Of a stretch of DNA of 25,117 bases, positions 8,767-17,052 are shown piece by piece. The notes beneath the pieces were generated by a model. The model saw only the letters and a list, made by a program, of their open reading frames with translations, searched no databases and was not told the DNA's origin. The first letter of the stretch is position 1. Every line of letters begins with the position of its first letter. Position numbers and translations under genes: made by a program. The DNA is from Fusobacteriaceae bacterium (GTDB lineage Bacteria; Fusobacteriota; Fusobacteriia; Fusobacteriales; Fusobacteriaceae). The stretch spans positions 1-25,117 of the forward strand of contig CAAFPW010000004.1 in the NCBI GenBank assembly GCA_900764925.1, given 5' to 3'.

Positions 8767-8772
8767 GAAGAC

Positions 8773-9549
8773 ATGATGCAAGATATAAATATGTTATTAG
8801 AGCAAAATCAAATAAAAAAGGTTATTTCTTTAACAGAAAGTTTATTTAAAAATAAAATATTAGGAATTTATTTATATGGTTCTGCAACACTAGGAGGATT
8901 AAAACCAAATAGTGATATAGATATATTAATTATTCTTACTCAAGAGATAGAAGAAAATGAAAGGAAAATTTTAACAGAACAATTGTTAAATATTTCTGGT
9001 CATATAGGTTGTAAGGATAAGAGACCTTTAGAGGTAACAGTTCTTAACGAAAAAGATATTATTTCATGGAAATTTCCATTAAAATGTGAATATATGTATG
9101 GAGAGTGGCTTAGAGAAGATATGGAAATGGGAAAGTTTCCACGAGCTTTCTATGATCCAGATATCATTATTCTATTGTGGCAAGCAAGAAAAAGTAATAT
9201 AATTTTAAAAGGAAGTAGCATTGAAGAATTTACTTCAGATATTGCATTTTCTGAAATAAAAAGTTCAATACAAAAGTCTTTACCAAATTTAATTTCTAAT
9301 TTTGAAGGTGATGAAAGAAATACTTTATTAACTTTATCTCGAATGTGGTTTACTTTAGCAACAAAAGAAATAACTTCAAAAGATAGAGCTGCAGAATGGG
9401 TTTTATCAAGAATACCTGATGAATTTAAAATATTTATTAAAATGGCAAAAGAAGCATATTTAGGCAAAATATCTGATGAATGGGAAAGTATGAAGAAAGA
9501 AGTTATTATGCTTGTTAATTTTATGGAACAGCATATTAAAAAACTATAA
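8773..9549 (+). CDS. Aminoglycoside (spectinomycin-type) nucleotidyltransferase, ANT(9)/AadA family
   Basis: A 258-residue protein that aligns along its length with the AadA/AAD(9) adenylyltransferases, which inactivate spectinomycin (and, for AadA, streptomycin). The nucleotidyltransferase core is YLYGSATLGGLKPNSDIDIL, with the metal-binding DID pair. It is followed by PLEVTVL, CEYMYGEWLRED, DPDIIILLWQARKS, GDERNTLLTLSRMWF and SKDRAAEWVL, all family landmarks. Features such as SGHIG, RPLEVTV and GEWLR look closer to AAD(9). It uses codons rare in its neighbours (CGA twice) and is AT-rich, suggesting transfer. Six bases after era; ATG at 8773 or 8776 are both possible, with GAGGAG inside the end of era as ribosome binding site. 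Whether it gives resistance is not shown. Confidence 0.9.
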   Translation: MMQDINMLLEQNQIKKVISLTESLFKNKILGIYLYGSATLGGLKPNSDIDILIILTQEIEENERKILTEQLLNISGHIGCKDKRPLEVTVLNEKDIISWKFPLKCEYMYGEWLREDMEMGKFPRAFYDPDIIILLWQARKSNIILKGSSIEEFTSDIAFSEIKSSIQKSLPNLISNFEGDERNTLLTLSRMWFTLATKEITSKDRAAEWVLSRIPDEFKIFIKMAKEAYLGKISDEWESMKKEVIMLVNFMEQHIKKL

Positions 9550-9581
9550 AAATTTAATTAAGGAGAAAGAGGTAAGATAAA

Positions 9582-11315
9582 GTGAGTGATGTAAAAATTG
9601 AAAAGGGTATGTTAAAAAAATTTATAACATACTATAAACCATATAAAAAGCTATTTTTTATGGATCTATTAGTAGCAACTATATCAGCACTATGTGATTT
9701 AGTATATCCTATGATTACAAGAAATGTTGTAAATAGAATTATACCAAATAGAGAGTTTAGATTTTTAGTTATATTTGCTGGTGTACTTATGGTAATATAC
9801 CTTATCAAGATGATGTGTGCTTACTGGATGCAATATTGGGGACATCTAGTGGGAGTAGGGATGCAGGCAGATATGAGAAGAGATGTTTATGAACATCTAC
9901 AAAAACTTCCAGTGAGATATTTTGATAATAATCAAACTGGAAGTATAATGTCTAGAATTGTAAATGACTTACAAGATATATCTGAACTTGCTCATCATGG
10001 ACCAGAGGATCTATTTATATCTTTCTTTATGATAGTAGGATCATTTATAGTTCTACTTAGAATAAATGTAATATTAACAGTTATAGTCTTTTGTATATTA
10101 CCAATAATAATTTGGTATAGTATGTATAAAAGGAAGAAACTTTTAGCTTCATTTGTTAAGACAAGAGAGAAAACTGGGGATATCAATGCTAGATTACAAA
10201 ATAGTATATCAGGTATAAGAGTATCGAAAGCTTTCGTTATTGATGAAGATGAAAAAGAGAGATTTGAAGAGGGAAATCAACAATTTGTTACAGCTAAATC
10301 ATATTCATATAAAGTTATGGCTGAATATACTGCAGGAGTTGGATTTTTTACAGATATGTTAGATTACTCTGTCCTTATAGTAGGAGCTATATTTACTTAT
10401 TATGGAAAGATAAATATAGGGGATTTCTTAGCTTACTTACTATATATAAAAATCTTTACTCAACCAATTAAAAGACTTATTGCCTTTGTAGAGCAGTATC
10501 AAAATGGTATGAGTGGATTTAAGAGATTTATGGAACTTATAGAAGTAGATAGAGAAAAGGATAGAGAAGGAGCTCAAGAGCTTGGACGTGTAGAGGGTGA
10601 AATTAGATTTGAAAATGTAAGTTTCAGTCATGAGAATAAAAAAGTTTTAGATGGAATAAACTTGAATATTGAAAAAGGAAAGATGTTAGCATTAGTTGGA
10701 CCATCTGGAGGGGGAAAAACTACTCTATGTAATCTTATCCCTAGATTCTATAATGTAGATAGTGGAGATATAAAGATAGATGGTAAGAGTATCTATGATG
10801 TAAAAGTAGATTCTCTTAGAAGAAATATTGGAATAGTTCAACAGGATGTATTCCTATTTACAGGAACTATAAAAGAGAATATTTTGATAGGAAAGACAGA
10901 TGCCACAGACGAAGAGGTAATAGAAGCAGCTAAAAAAGCTAATATCCATGATTTAATTATGCAGATGCCAGATGGATATGATACTAATGTTGGAGAGAGA
11001 GGAACAAAACTTTCTGGTGGACAAAAACAGAGAATAGCCATTGCTAGAATCTTCTTAAAAAACCCACCTATACTAATATTGGATGAGGCTACTTCTGCTC
11101 TTGATAATATAACAGAGAGACTTATTCAAAAATCTTTAGAGGATCTATGTAAGGGAAGAACTACAATAGTAGTTGCTCATAGACTTTCTACTATTCAAGC
11201 AGCAGATGAGATAATAGTTCTTACTGATAATGGAATAGAGGAGAGAGGAACTCATCAAGAGTTGATAGATAGTAAGGGATTCTATTATAAGTTACACAGT
11301 ATGAGTCAATTGTAG
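9582..11315 (+). CDS. ABC exporter, half-transporter with fused membrane and ATPase domains
   Basis: A 577-residue type I ABC exporter half, working as a dimer (homo- or hetero-). The N-terminal membrane domain spans about 1-320 with six segments. The ATPase domain has Walker A GPSGGGKT (373-380), signature LSGGQ (477-481), Walker B ILILDEATSALD (D501, E502), and switch His in VAHRLST. It resembles MsbA/LmrA-type lipid or multidrug exporters, but the substrate cannot be told. It starts with GTG at 9582, with GAGG nine bases upstream. A gap of 32 bases separates it from the nucleotidyltransferase gene. A terminator follows, so it ends the long ftsX operon. No adjacent partner half is present. 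Confidence 0.93.
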   Translation: MSDVKIEKGMLKKFITYYKPYKKLFFMDLLVATISALCDLVYPMITRNVVNRIIPNREFRFLVIFAGVLMVIYLIKMMCAYWMQYWGHLVGVGMQADMRRDVYEHLQKLPVRYFDNNQTGSIMSRIVNDLQDISELAHHGPEDLFISFFMIVGSFIVLLRINVILTVIVFCILPIIIWYSMYKRKKLLASFVKTREKTGDINARLQNSISGIRVSKAFVIDEDEKERFEEGNQQFVTAKSYSYKVMAEYTAGVGFFTDMLDYSVLIVGAIFTYYGKINIGDFLAYLLYIKIFTQPIKRLIAFVEQYQNGMSGFKRFMELIEVDREKDREGAQELGRVEGEIRFENVSFSHENKKVLDGINLNIEKGKMLALVGPSGGGKTTLCNLIPRFYNVDSGDIKIDGKSIYDVKVDSLRRNIGIVQQDVFLFTGTIKENILIGKTDATDEEVIEAAKKANIHDLIMQMPDGYDTNVGERGTKLSGGQKQRIAIARIFLKNPPILILDEATSALDNITERLIQKSLEDLCKGRTTIVVAHRLSTIQAADEIIVLTDNGIEERGTHQELIDSKGFYYKLHSMSQL

Positions 11316-11321
11316 AATTTA

Positions 11322-11358
11322 GAAAAAGAGAGGAGAAAAATCTTCTCTTTTTTCTTTT
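11322..11358 (+). terminator. Terminator after the ABC exporter
   Basis: AAAAGAGAGGAG pairs, with a bulge, with CTTCTCTTTTTT around an AAAAAT loop and runs into T-rich sequence. The A-tract before the stem suggests it may also work in reverse. Confidence 0.78.
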
Positions 11359-11392
11359 ATAGTTAATACATGTTAAATTTACTTAAAATAAA

Positions 11393-11401
11393 TGCTATAA
11401 T
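11393..11401 (+). promoter_or_regulatory. Extended -10 promoter for the McrBC-like locus
   Basis: TGCTATAAT contains a perfect -10 TATAAT (11396-11401) with the TGn extension. The -35 (TTAAAT at 11373) is poor, as expected when an extended -10 is present. It lies after the exporter terminator and about 45 bases before the McrB-like start, so the restriction locus has its own promoter. The same nonamer occurs upstream of the sigma54 activator. Confidence 0.7.
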
Positions 11402-11447
11402 AAATATAAAAGAGTATTGAAGTCAGAACTACATAGAGGGAGAACAT

Positions 11448-12902
11448 ATGAGAGATATAACTTTAAAAGAGATAAGAGTAAATAATAAAGAAAAAGTTAT
11501 AGGAGAATTTTTAAATAATGAAGGAAATATAAATTATAAAAACTTGAGTGAAGAAAGTAAAAAGGATACAAAAAGTGGATTATATGTAATTATAAATCCA
11601 GAGACAAAAGAAGACCTTTTTGCTTTTTATTTAAAAGCTCTAAACTTAAATATTGTTATAAAAACTTTTTGTAATGGAAGAGAAAGTGGTTTGGTAACAT
11701 ATAATAATATTCATAAAGAAATAAAAAAAATTTATGAGGAGAATGGGAATAAAAAATTATTATTAACTAAAATTGAATTGGACAATTTAGATGAAGAGGT
11801 AAATATTATTCGTAAGGGAATTAGTTGGAGAAAAACAAGTATCCCAATAAAAAAAGGAATAGATGGAGAAATAAAAGTTATAGATAGAGAAGAAAAGTCT
11901 TATAAATATAATAGGATAGTATATGGTGCTCCAGGAACAGGAAAAAGTCATATGTTGGAAAAAGAGGGAGAAATATTTAAAACAAATATTTCAATTAAAA
12001 AGGAAGAAAATATTAGTGGAAAAAGATATTGGCTTGTAACTTGTGGAGAAGGGAACAGATATTATGATAACTTCAAAGAAAAAGGAATATTCTCTATTGG
12101 ATGGCAAGAAATAAAAAATGTACAAATAAAAACAAAGGAACAATTAAATGAAGAAGTAAAAAATATATATGGTGGAAGAGGAATTGCAGGAACTTTTTTA
12201 TATTATATGACAAAAGAGATGAAACAAGGAGATATTTTAATTGTTAGAAGAGGAACAAGTAGAAAAATTGTGGGATATGGAGAAGTAATAGGTAATTATA
12301 CAGAGCAAAGAATAATTAATATAGAAAATACAGATTATTACCATAATATAGAAGTTAAGTGGAATGATATTAAAGAGGTTGAATTAAAATCATATAGAAA
12401 AAATTTTCCAAGAAATACAATAAGTAGAGCAGATGAAGAATTAGTAAAAATATTTTTAGAAGAATGTTTAAATGAAAAAGGAGAATATGAAGACAAAGAG
12501 ATATCTACAATGGAAAGGGTAACTTTTTATGATGGATATACATATGGTCAATTTGTTGGAGCATATAAGCCTGTTCCACATAGTTTAGATGAAACAAACA
12601 TAGTTTATAAGTATGTCCCTGGTCCTTTTATGCTACAATTAGTAAAAGCATATAAAAATGAAGATACAGATTATTTGTTGATAATAGAGGAAATAAATAG
12701 AGCAAAAGCAGACAAAGTCTTTGGAAATATATTTCAATTATTAGATAGAAACGAAGAGGGAGAGAGTAAATATAAAATTTCAATTTCAGAAGAACAAAAG
12801 AAATATTTAGTGGAAGAGTTAGAAGATAATCAAGAGATTTTAGAAAAAATTTTAGAGGAAGGATTATATATACCTAGAAACTTATATATTTGGGAACGAT
12901 GA
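11448..12902 (+). CDS. McrB-like AAA+ restriction GTPase with internal EVE-like domain, N-terminal part (frameshifted)
   Basis: 484 residues are readable before a premature stop. Residues 1-150 form an N-terminal domain I do not recognise. Walker A GAPGTGKS is at 160-167. About 25 residues later an insertion begins (about 193-345) with EVE-like features: RYWLVTCGEG, GIFSIGW (213-219), GDILIVRRG (261-269), and VGYGEVIGNY (275-284). The motor then resumes with ERVTFYDGYTYGQFVGAYKP (356-375), PGPFMLQLVKAY, and Walker B LLIIEEINRA (E414, E415). This is the McrB/LlaJI.R1 family: a nucleotide-driven DNA translocase that activates an McrC-type nuclease. EVE domains are known readers of modified bases. 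The frame ends in NLYIWER where the family has NLYIWGTMN; one missing G explains this. GAGGGA upstream supports ATG 11448. Confidence 0.87.
   Translation: MRDITLKEIRVNNKEKVIGEFLNNEGNINYKNLSEESKKDTKSGLYVIINPETKEDLFAFYLKALNLNIVIKTFCNGRESGLVTYNNIHKEIKKIYEENGNKKLLLTKIELDNLDEEVNIIRKGISWRKTSIPIKKGIDGEIKVIDREEKSYKYNRIVYGAPGTGKSHMLEKEGEIFKTNISIKKEENISGKRYWLVTCGEGNRYYDNFKEKGIFSIGWQEIKNVQIKTKEQLNEEVKNIYGGRGIAGTFLYYMTKEMKQGDILIVRRGTSRKIVGYGEVIGNYTEQRIINIENTDYYHNIEVKWNDIKEVELKSYRKNFPRNTISRADEELVKIFLEECLNEKGEYEDKEISTMERVTFYDGYTYGQFVGAYKPVPHSLDETNIVYKYVPGPFMLQLVKAYKNEDTDYLLIIEEINRAKADKVFGNIFQLLDRNEEGESKYKISISEEQKKYLVEELEDNQEILEKILEEGLYIPRNLYIWER
12890..12902 (+). other. Frameshift site in the McrB-like gene (apparent one-base deletion in a G run)
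   Basis: The sequence ATT TGG GAA CGA TGA stops the first frame. Restoring one G in the GGG at 12892-12894 gives ATT TGG GGA ACG ATG AAT AAT, which encodes IWGTMNN, exactly the conserved sensor-1 region. The repaired gene would span 11448-13348 and encode 633 residues. The cause may be a real mutation or a sequencing error in a short homopolymer. Confidence 0.85.
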
Positions 12903-13348
12903 ATAATGCAGACCAAGGAGTATATCCATTAGATACAGCTTTTAAAAGGAGATGGAGTTTTGAGTATATTCGTTTAAATCAGAATGAAAAAGAGGTAAAT
13001 GAAAATTATAAGATACAAGTAAAAAAAGGAGATAATGAAAAAATATTGTCTTGGAATTTATTTAGAAATAATTTAAATGATTTTCTATTAGAGAATGGAA
13101 TTTATGAGGATAGATTGATAGCACCATTTTTTATAAAAGATGAAGAGTTTAATGAAGAAATTTTAGAAGAAGAAACATTTCTAAATAAATTAATGATGTA
13201 TATTTTTGATGATGTTTTAAAACATAAGTTAAGTATAAGAAGAAAACTCTTTAAAGAAAATATTTTAAGTTTTTCTAAATTAATAACAAGTTATGAAGAT
13301 GGAGAAGAAATTTTTTCAAATGAGTTTATAGAGAGATTAGAAAAATAA
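12890..13348 (+). CDS. McrB-like AAA+ GTPase, C-terminal part after the frameshift
   Basis: About 150 residues continue the McrB-like protein in another frame. They begin with GTMNNADQGV, then LDTAFKRRWSFEYI. This holds the sensor-1 Asn and the Arg-rich segment (arginine fingers) that McrB-type AAA+ proteins need for nucleotide hydrolysis. The rest is the C-terminal helical subdomain. The frame has no ribosome binding site of its own near 12890 or the ATG at 12899, so it is most likely not translated by itself. It is followed after 11 bases by the nuclease gene. I treat it as the second half of one broken gene. Confidence 0.85.
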   Translation: MGTMNNADQGVYPLDTAFKRRWSFEYIRLNQNEKEVNENYKIQVKKGDNEKILSWNLFRNNLNDFLLENGIYEDRLIAPFFIKDEEFNEEILEEETFLNKLMMYIFDDVLKHKLSIRRKLFKENILSFSKLITSYEDGEEIFSNEFIERLEK

Positions 13349-13359
13349 AAGGAAGAAAA

Positions 13360-14646
13360 ATGGAAAAGTTATATTTTAGAGAGTTTCAAAAAGTAGATTT
13401 GAACAGTATTTTTGAAAATATTAATGGAAATAGTGAGTTAGAATATTTGTTAGAGAATAAAATAATTACTTTACTAAATGATAGAATTGGAATATTTACA
13501 TTTGTTGGCATGGTAGCACTGAGAAATAAAGTAATTATAGTTTTTCCAAAATATAAAAAAATATCAAAAGAAAATAAAGAGGAAACTTCTGAAAATAAAA
13601 AATATACCACATTGTTGTTTGAAGTTTTAGAAAAATATTCTCATAGCTCATTAAATGAAACTTATTTAAATGAAAAATCTCATTTAAGTGATGAAAAAAT
13701 ATTCAATTTATTTTCTTTATATAAAAGGTTGGTAGAGGATTATATCGAATATGGACTATATAAAAGAGAGTATGAAGTTCAAGAAGTATGTGGAGAAGGG
13801 GAAATAGATTGGGAAAGAACAGTAAATGAGTTAGAGGGAATAATTAGTAAAAATATTGTATATTTAAACTATTATACATATGAAGAGGAAGATGAAAAGG
13901 AAAATCATATAAAGAATATTCAAAAATATCTTTTAGCTAAAGCAGTAGAATATTTAAAAAAGTTAGATTTTATTAAAAATTTACAAATTGAATTAGATTT
14001 TTTTATAGAAGAAAAAATTTATAATATAGAGGATAGTATCCAAAAAATAGATTTGGAGTTAATGAATGTTTTTTCTGAAAGAAAGATAGAGCTTTTAAAA
14101 CTTTTAAAGAGTATATTAGAAGAAGAAGAATATTTTTTTATGGAAGGAATAGTTCTTTATGGAACTAGAAATTTTTATAATGTTTGGGAAGTTATTTGTC
14201 AAGAAGTACTTGGAAATGACAAGAGATATAGGAAACAAATTCCAAAACCTAAATGGATAGAGTATAAAAGTAATGTTATTACAGAGGTAGCAACTTTAAT
14301 TCCAGATATTACTTATTTAAAAGGAGATAAATTTTATATTTTAGATGCTAAGTATTACAATATAGATTTTGATGAGGATGGACAATTAATAAATGGAGCT
14401 CCTGGAGTTTCAGATATAGGAAAACAATTTTTATATGAAAAGTCTTTAGAAAAAATTTTAGGAAATAAAGAGATTTATAATGCTTTCATATATCCAAGTC
14501 AAGAAATAGAGAATGAAATAGTTGGAATTATAAAATTTGACATTTTTAAAGAAAAGGAGATAAAAGTAATTAGATTAAATTCAGAAAAAATGTATAGAGC
14601 TTATTTAAATAATAGGCTATTAGAGATTGAAAAAATATTGATATAA
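13360..14646 (+). CDS. McrC-like / LlaJI-family restriction endonuclease subunit
   Basis: A 428-residue protein of the McrC/RE_LlaJI type, the nuclease that works with the McrB-like motor. Residues about 1-240 carry the partner-binding region. The C-terminal nuclease has YGTRNFYNVWEVICQEVLG, then a PD-(D/E)xK core: PDITYLKG (D316), then FYILDAKYY with D329 and K331, followed by GAPGVSDIGKQFLYEKSL. These are hallmarks of the LlaJI restriction family. It is intact, although its partner gene is frameshifted. AAGGAAG lies just before the ATG. No methyltransferase gene is beside it, unlike the Lactococcus LlaJI locus, which suggests modification-dependent (type IV) restriction or a distant methylase. 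Confidence 0.87.
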   Translation: MEKLYFREFQKVDLNSIFENINGNSELEYLLENKIITLLNDRIGIFTFVGMVALRNKVIIVFPKYKKISKENKEETSENKKYTTLLFEVLEKYSHSSLNETYLNEKSHLSDEKIFNLFSLYKRLVEDYIEYGLYKREYEVQEVCGEGEIDWERTVNELEGIISKNIVYLNYYTYEEEDEKENHIKNIQKYLLAKAVEYLKKLDFIKNLQIELDFFIEEKIYNIEDSIQKIDLELMNVFSERKIELLKLLKSILEEEEYFFMEGIVLYGTRNFYNVWEVICQEVLGNDKRYRKQIPKPKWIEYKSNVITEVATLIPDITYLKGDKFYILDAKYYNIDFDEDGQLINGAPGVSDIGKQFLYEKSLEKILGNKEIYNAFIYPSQEIENEIVGIIKFDIFKEKEIKVIRLNSEKMYRAYLNNRLLEIEKILI

Positions 14647-14664
14647 AAATAGGGGAGATGAGAG

Positions 14665-16026
14665 ATGAGTAGTAATGAGATGTATATTCGTATGACAGAG
14701 ACAAAGATATCCAAGTTGATACCAAGACTTGCTATACCAACGATAATAACAATGTTAGTAACATCTATCTATAATATGGCAGATACATTTTTTGTAAGTC
14801 AGATAGGAACCTCTGCTTCAGCTGCAGTAGGGATAAATTTTTCTCTTATGGCAATGATACAAGCAATAGGATTTACTTTAGGAATGGGAAGTGGGAACTA
14901 TGTATCTAGAAGTTTGGGGAGACAGGATAGCGAGGGAGCTCATAGAGCAGCAGCGACAGCTTTTTTTACAGCACTGATTTTAGGGGCTACTCTTGCACTT
15001 TTTGGACTTTTATTCTTGGATGGATTTGTTGATATGTTAGGAGCTACTCCAACAATAGCTCCATATGCAAAAGATTATGCAAAATATATTTTGATTGCTA
15101 CACCATATATGTGTTGTGCTTTTGTATTAAATAATCTCCTTAGATCACAAGGAAATGCTTTTTACTCTATGCTTGGACTTGTAACAGGTGGAATATTAAA
15201 TATGGTTCTTGATCCAATTTTAATTTTTAAATTTAATATGGGAATATCAGGAGCAGCAATTGCTACAATTTTTAGTCAATTTGTAAGTTTTAGTATTTTA
15301 CTTTTTATGTGTCAAAGAAATAAAAAGAACGTAACTATAAAGCTCAGTAGGTTTACTTTTAAATTATGGGTTTATAAAGAGATTTTAAAGGCTGGACTAC
15401 CTACATTATCACGTCAAGGATTAGCAAGTCTAGCAGCTGTGGCACTCAATGTATGTGCAAGTCCATTTGGAGATGCGGCAATAGCAGCGATGTCTATAAC
15501 TGTTAGAATAATGATGTTTATAAACTCTTCACTATTAGGTTTTGGACAAGGATTTCAACCTGTTTGTGGTTTTAATTATGGAGCGAAAAAATATGATAGG
15601 GTATTGGAAGCTTATCATTTTTGTTTGAGGGTGGGAATTGTACTTTTAACTACCCTAGGAATTTTATGTTTTATCTTTGCTCCAGATATAATAGCTCTCT
15701 TTAGAAAAGAGGATTTAGAGGTAATAGAGATAGGAACAGTAGCTCTTCGTTATCAATGCTTAACTTTACCTATTCAAGCTTCTATTGTTATGGCTAATAT
15801 GTTAACTCAATCTATTGGCTATGGATTTTGGGCAACACTTGTGGCAATGGGAAGACAAGGAATATTTTTAATTCCAGCCCTATTTATTCTACCTAATCTA
15901 TTTGGAATAAGAGGATTACAATATTGTCAACCTTTTGCTGATATTTGTACTTTTATTGTAGGGTTATTAGTAGTAAGAAAAGTTATAGGAGATTTAAAAA
16001 GACAATTAAAAGGGAGTGAGAAATAA
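14665..16026 (+). CDS. MATE family multidrug/cation antiporter
   Basis: A 453-residue membrane protein with about 12 hydrophobic segments in two similar halves, the MATE architecture. The first segment has TIITMLVTSIYNMADTFFVS, followed by GTSASAAVGI, both typical of NorM/MepA-type exporters, and GMGSGNYVSRSLG. The second half has AGLPTLSRQGLASLA and FGQGFQPVCGFNYGAKKYD, the paired MATE motif. These proteins export cationic compounds in exchange for Na+ or H+. It starts 18 bases after the nuclease stop with GGGGAG upstream and abuts the next gene with no gap, so it may be transcribed from the restriction-locus promoter. Substrate unknown. Confidence 0.93.
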   Translation: MSSNEMYIRMTETKISKLIPRLAIPTIITMLVTSIYNMADTFFVSQIGTSASAAVGINFSLMAMIQAIGFTLGMGSGNYVSRSLGRQDSEGAHRAAATAFFTALILGATLALFGLLFLDGFVDMLGATPTIAPYAKDYAKYILIATPYMCCAFVLNNLLRSQGNAFYSMLGLVTGGILNMVLDPILIFKFNMGISGAAIATIFSQFVSFSILLFMCQRNKKNVTIKLSRFTFKLWVYKEILKAGLPTLSRQGLASLAAVALNVCASPFGDAAIAAMSITVRIMMFINSSLLGFGQGFQPVCGFNYGAKKYDRVLEAYHFCLRVGIVLLTTLGILCFIFAPDIIALFRKEDLEVIEIGTVALRYQCLTLPIQASIVMANMLTQSIGYGFWATLVAMGRQGIFLIPALFILPNLFGIRGLQYCQPFADICTFIVGLLVVRKVIGDLKRQLKGSEK

Positions 16027-16953
16027 ATGAAAAGATATTTAGATTGTACAGCATCAGATTTAGAAAAAATGGATAAAGAAGGATTAATTAAAGCAATAGC
16101 AGCCAGTGAAGGAAGACTTATAGTTTGTGAAACTATTGGTAAAGTTCAACCTATGTTAGGAGATATAAGCAATGCTGAGTTTGTGGCAGCTATGGGAGCT
16201 GACATGATAATTTTAAATGTTTTTGATGTGAATAATCCAGAAGTAAATGGATTACCTAATATGGGAAAAACAGAGATAATAAGAGAGATAAAAAGATTAA
16301 CAGGGTGTAAGGTAGGAATTAATTTGGAACCTTTAGAAGAGGAAATAGAGAGTAGTGTATCTACAGATGAAACTTGGAAACTATCTTCTGGACGTAAGGG
16401 AACTTTGGAAAATGCTAAAAAAGCTGTAGAAATGGGAGTAGATTTTATAGTTCTAACAGGAAATCCTGGGATAGGAGTAACAAATAAAGCTATTGCAGAT
16501 ACATTGAAGATATACAGTGAAAATTTAGGAGATAAAGTTGTGTTAATAGCTGGGAAAATGCATGCAGCAGGTATTTTAAGTGAAGCTGGAGAGAAGATCA
16601 TAACTAAAAAAGATATTGATGAATTTATCTCTGCTGGAGCTGATATTATTCTTATGCCAGCTCCTGGAACTGTACCTGGAATAACAATGGAGTATATCAG
16701 AGAGTTAGTAGTTCATACACATAATCAAGGGAAATTAACACTTACAGCCATTGGAACATCTCAAGAGGGAGCAGATGTAGCAACTATTAAAGAGATAGCT
16801 TTGATGTGTAAAATGGCAGGAACAGATCTTCATCATTTAGGAGATGCTGGATATATTGGAATGTCACTTCCTGAAAATATACTAGAATATGGAAAGACAA
16901 TAAGAGGAGTGAGACATACTTATCGTAGAATGGCAATGTCAATAAAAAGATAA
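16027..16953 (+). CDS. Conserved protein of unknown function, TIM-barrel-like (possibly DUF7916)
   Basis: A 308-residue cytoplasmic protein without membrane segments. The N-terminus MKRYLDCTASDLEKM followed by AIAASEGRLIVCETIG matches a conserved family that I remember being annotated as a haloacid dehalogenase-like hydrolase or DUF7916; I cannot confirm this. The alternation of hydrophobic strands ending in polar residues (ADMIILNVFDV, KVGINLEP, VDFIVLTGNPG, ADIILMPAPG, KLTLTAIGTSQEGA) suggests a TIM barrel. The HAD DxDx(T/V) motif is absent, so a dehalogenase name would be misleading. The ATG follows the MATE stop directly with GGGAG inside that gene, so the two are co-translated. No terminator is visible after it. 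Confidence 0.7.
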   Translation: MKRYLDCTASDLEKMDKEGLIKAIAASEGRLIVCETIGKVQPMLGDISNAEFVAAMGADMIILNVFDVNNPEVNGLPNMGKTEIIREIKRLTGCKVGINLEPLEEEIESSVSTDETWKLSSGRKGTLENAKKAVEMGVDFIVLTGNPGIGVTNKAIADTLKIYSENLGDKVVLIAGKMHAAGILSEAGEKIITKKDIDEFISAGADIILMPAPGTVPGITMEYIRELVVHTHNQGKLTLTAIGTSQEGADVATIKEIALMCKMAGTDLHHLGDAGYIGMSLPENILEYGKTIRGVRHTYRRMAMSIKR

Positions 16954-16968
16954 TTGGGAGAATAGATT

Positions 16969-16986
16969 ACCTATTTAACCTATTTA
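16969..16986 (+). repeat. Tandem ACCTATTTA repeat, candidate activator site upstream of a sigma54 promoter
   Basis: Two exact copies of the nonamer ACCTATTTA (16969-16977 and 16978-16986) are in direct tandem, about 70-85 bases upstream of the -24 element at 17054. This is where sigma54 activators usually bind. The same nonamer, as an inverted pair, lies at a similar distance upstream of the second sigma54 promoter at 21932. Role as an activator site is inference. Confidence 0.45.
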
Positions 16987-17052
16987 ATCAAAATTCTAGA
17001 TTCATATTTGAAAAAGATGTATAATTTTCATATAAATAAGAGAAAAGAATAC

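Noticed and set aside
8767..9581. Transposon or cassette carrying the nucleotidyltransferase gene
   Set aside because: No terminal repeats, attC-like site, transposase or integrase signature could be seen at its borders.
12892..12894. Phase-variable homopolymer switch
   Set aside because: Three or four G is too short for frequent slipped-strand switching, so I keep mutation or base-call error as the explanation.
12885..12902. Programmed -1 ribosomal frameshift in the McrB-like gene
   Set aside because: In the reading frame there is no X-XXY-YYZ slippery heptamer, and a single extra G restores the exact conserved motif. Deletion or base-call error is simpler.
12890..13348. An independent gene starting at TTG 12890 or ATG 12899
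   Set aside because: No ribosome binding site, and the product starts in the middle of the AAA+ sensor-1 motif.
16146..16601. 151-residue open frame on the minus strand opposite the barrel-like gene
   Set aside because: Complementary shadow of a well-formed plus-strand gene, with no family features.
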